Of a stretch of DNA of 6,694 nucleotides, positions 6,477-6,694 are shown one piece after another. The stretch covers positions 1 to 6,694 of the forward strand of contig JAGDAL010000133.1 in assembly GCA_017959525.1 (NCBI GenBank), written 5' to 3'. Source of the stretch: Lachnospiraceae bacterium (lineage in GTDB: Bacteria > Bacillota > Clostridia > Lachnospirales > Lachnospiraceae). The position numbers and the translations under genes are program-made. Numbering within the stretch: position 1 is the first letter of the stretch; each line of letters opens with the position of its first letter. The notes beneath the pieces are model-generated. The model did not search any database. It was not told the DNA's origin and saw nothing but the letters and a program-made list of their open reading frames with translations.

Positions 6477-6507
6477 TTGACCCGGTTGCTACCACCGGGT
6501 ATACAAT
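6477..6507 (+). promoter_or_regulatory. Promoter with palindromic operator in its spacer, MerR/CueR-like geometry
   Basis: TTGACC (6477-6482, five of six) and TACAAT (6502-6507, five of six) are 19 bases apart. A perfect palindrome ACCCGGT-N7-ACCGGGT (6480-6500) fills the spacer and overlaps the last bases of the -35. An over-long spacer with a 7-7-7 dyad starting inside TTGACC is the known design of promoters activated by MerR-family regulators such as CueR, which twist the DNA to realign the boxes. TATACA at 6500-6505 is an alternative -10 with the normal 17-base spacing, in which case the palindrome would be an ordinary repressor site. No regulator gene is visible in the window. Confidence 0.5.
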
Positions 6508-6513
6508 ATGAAT

Positions 6514-6605
6514 GATTAAAGCAATATTTACGAACCTTTGCAAATATCGCTTTTCATTAGAAGTATTCCAAAAAAGCAAGAAAACTCCCTTTCGGGAGTT
6601 TTTTT
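6514..6605 (+). ncRNA. Candidate short RNA between the palindromic promoter and a terminator
   Basis: If the promoter at 6477-6507 is used, the transcript would begin near 6514 and end at the hairpin at 6581-6605, about 92 bases. GCAATATTT (6521-6529) can pair with AAATATCGC (6542-6550) with one mismatch, giving a 5' hairpin. The only open frame (6512-6628, 38 codons) has no ribosome binding site, runs through the terminator hairpin and has an unconvincing composition, so a non-coding product is more likely than a peptide. It matches no RNA family that I know. It could instead be a leader with an attenuator for something beyond the right edge. Confidence 0.25.
6581..6605. terminator. Intrinsic terminator, probably used from both sides
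   Basis: A nine-base stem (6581-6589 with 6594-6602) with loop TTTC and seven T at 6599-6605 on the plus strand. On the minus strand the hairpin, with a GAAA tetraloop, comes right after the stop codon at 6612-6614 of the partial right-edge gene and is followed by TTTTC. Its best role is to end that gene; it would also stop any plus-strand transcript from 6514. Confidence 0.85.
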
Positions 6606-6611
6606 GTTGCT

Positions 6612-6694
6612 TTATTTTAGTTTCTTGAATACGAACATATACTGATGATACTCACCAGCACTATCATAAAATCGAGATAACAGACAGGCAATCA
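6612..6694 (-). CDS. C-terminal end of an unidentified protein (partial, runs off right edge)
   Basis: The minus-strand frame entering at 6694 encodes IACLLSRFYDSAGEYHQYM followed by FVFKKLK and a TAA stop at 6612-6614. The other two minus frames contain stops in this stretch. The terminator at 6581-6605 lies just downstream, as expected at a gene end. The closing pattern, an aromatic-rich strand ending in a lysine-rich FVFKK tail, resembles the last beta strand of many SAM-dependent methyltransferases, but 26 residues are too few to name a function. Confidence 0.6.
   Translation of the reverse strand, partial: IACLLSRFYDSAGEYHQYMFVFKKLK

Noticed and set aside
6480..6500. The 7-7-7 palindrome as a terminator or riboswitch hairpin
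   Set aside because: No T tract follows it on either strand, no riboswitch core motif (c-di-GMP, T-box, glycine) surrounds it, and its exact position between -35 and -10 boxes fits a protein-binding operator better.
6512..6628. Plus-strand 38-codon open frame downstream of the palindromic promoter
   Set aside because: Its ATG would overlap the predicted transcript start with no ribosome site, and it reads through the terminator stem into the convergent gene; its composition does not look like a real small protein.

Overview
The window looks like chromosomal DNA from a Gram-positive Clostridia-type bacterium, most likely of the Lachnospiraceae kind. The reasons are strong AGGAGG-like ribosome binding sites, sigma-A-type promoters, intrinsic hairpin terminators, many diderm-unlike membrane-anchored surface proteins, and a signalling gene style (Cache chemoreceptor, PAS-GAF-GGDEF) common in that family. 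The taxonomic call is inference. Nothing resembles phage, an insertion sequence, CRISPR, tRNA or rRNA.

Layout from left to right. (1) Positions 1-671, minus strand: the 5' part of a membrane receptor with a periplasm-type (extracytoplasmic) single Cache domain, probably a methyl-accepting chemotaxis protein, running off the left edge. (2) Positions 672-944: an AT-rich divergent promoter region. (3) Positions 945-2753, plus strand: a type-B carboxylesterase with an unusual three-helix membrane anchor. (4) Positions 2758-2793: a bidirectional terminator shared with the convergent operon. (5) Positions 4868-2792, minus strand: a two-gene operon, an alpha/beta hydrolase with one N-terminal membrane anchor followed 4 bases later by a two-TM zinc-ribbon protein with two similar extracytoplasmic beta domains. 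A good promoter (TTGACG-N17-GATAAT) fixes the hydrolase start at 4868 rather than at the upstream ATG at 4943. (6) Positions 4965-5001: a strong terminator. (7) Positions 6402-5011, minus strand: a soluble PAS-GAF-GGDEF diguanylate cyclase without the usual inhibitory I-site. (8) Positions 6403-6611: a non-coding region with a promoter whose spacer holds a perfect 7-7-7 palindrome, in the geometry of MerR/CueR-type promoters, followed by about 90 bases of possible small RNA and a terminator. (9) Positions 6612-6694, minus strand: the last 26 codons of an unidentified gene, possibly a methyltransferase.

How they may work together: the two outer signalling genes (chemoreceptor and c-di-GMP synthase) sense small ligands or internal state, while the central genes place two unrelated serine hydrolases on the outer face of the membrane. 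No shared pathway can be proved from the sequence. The most unusual items are the MerR-like promoter that drives no visible gene, the tandem-domain zinc-ribbon protein coupled to a hydrolase, and the polytopic anchor on the carboxylesterase.
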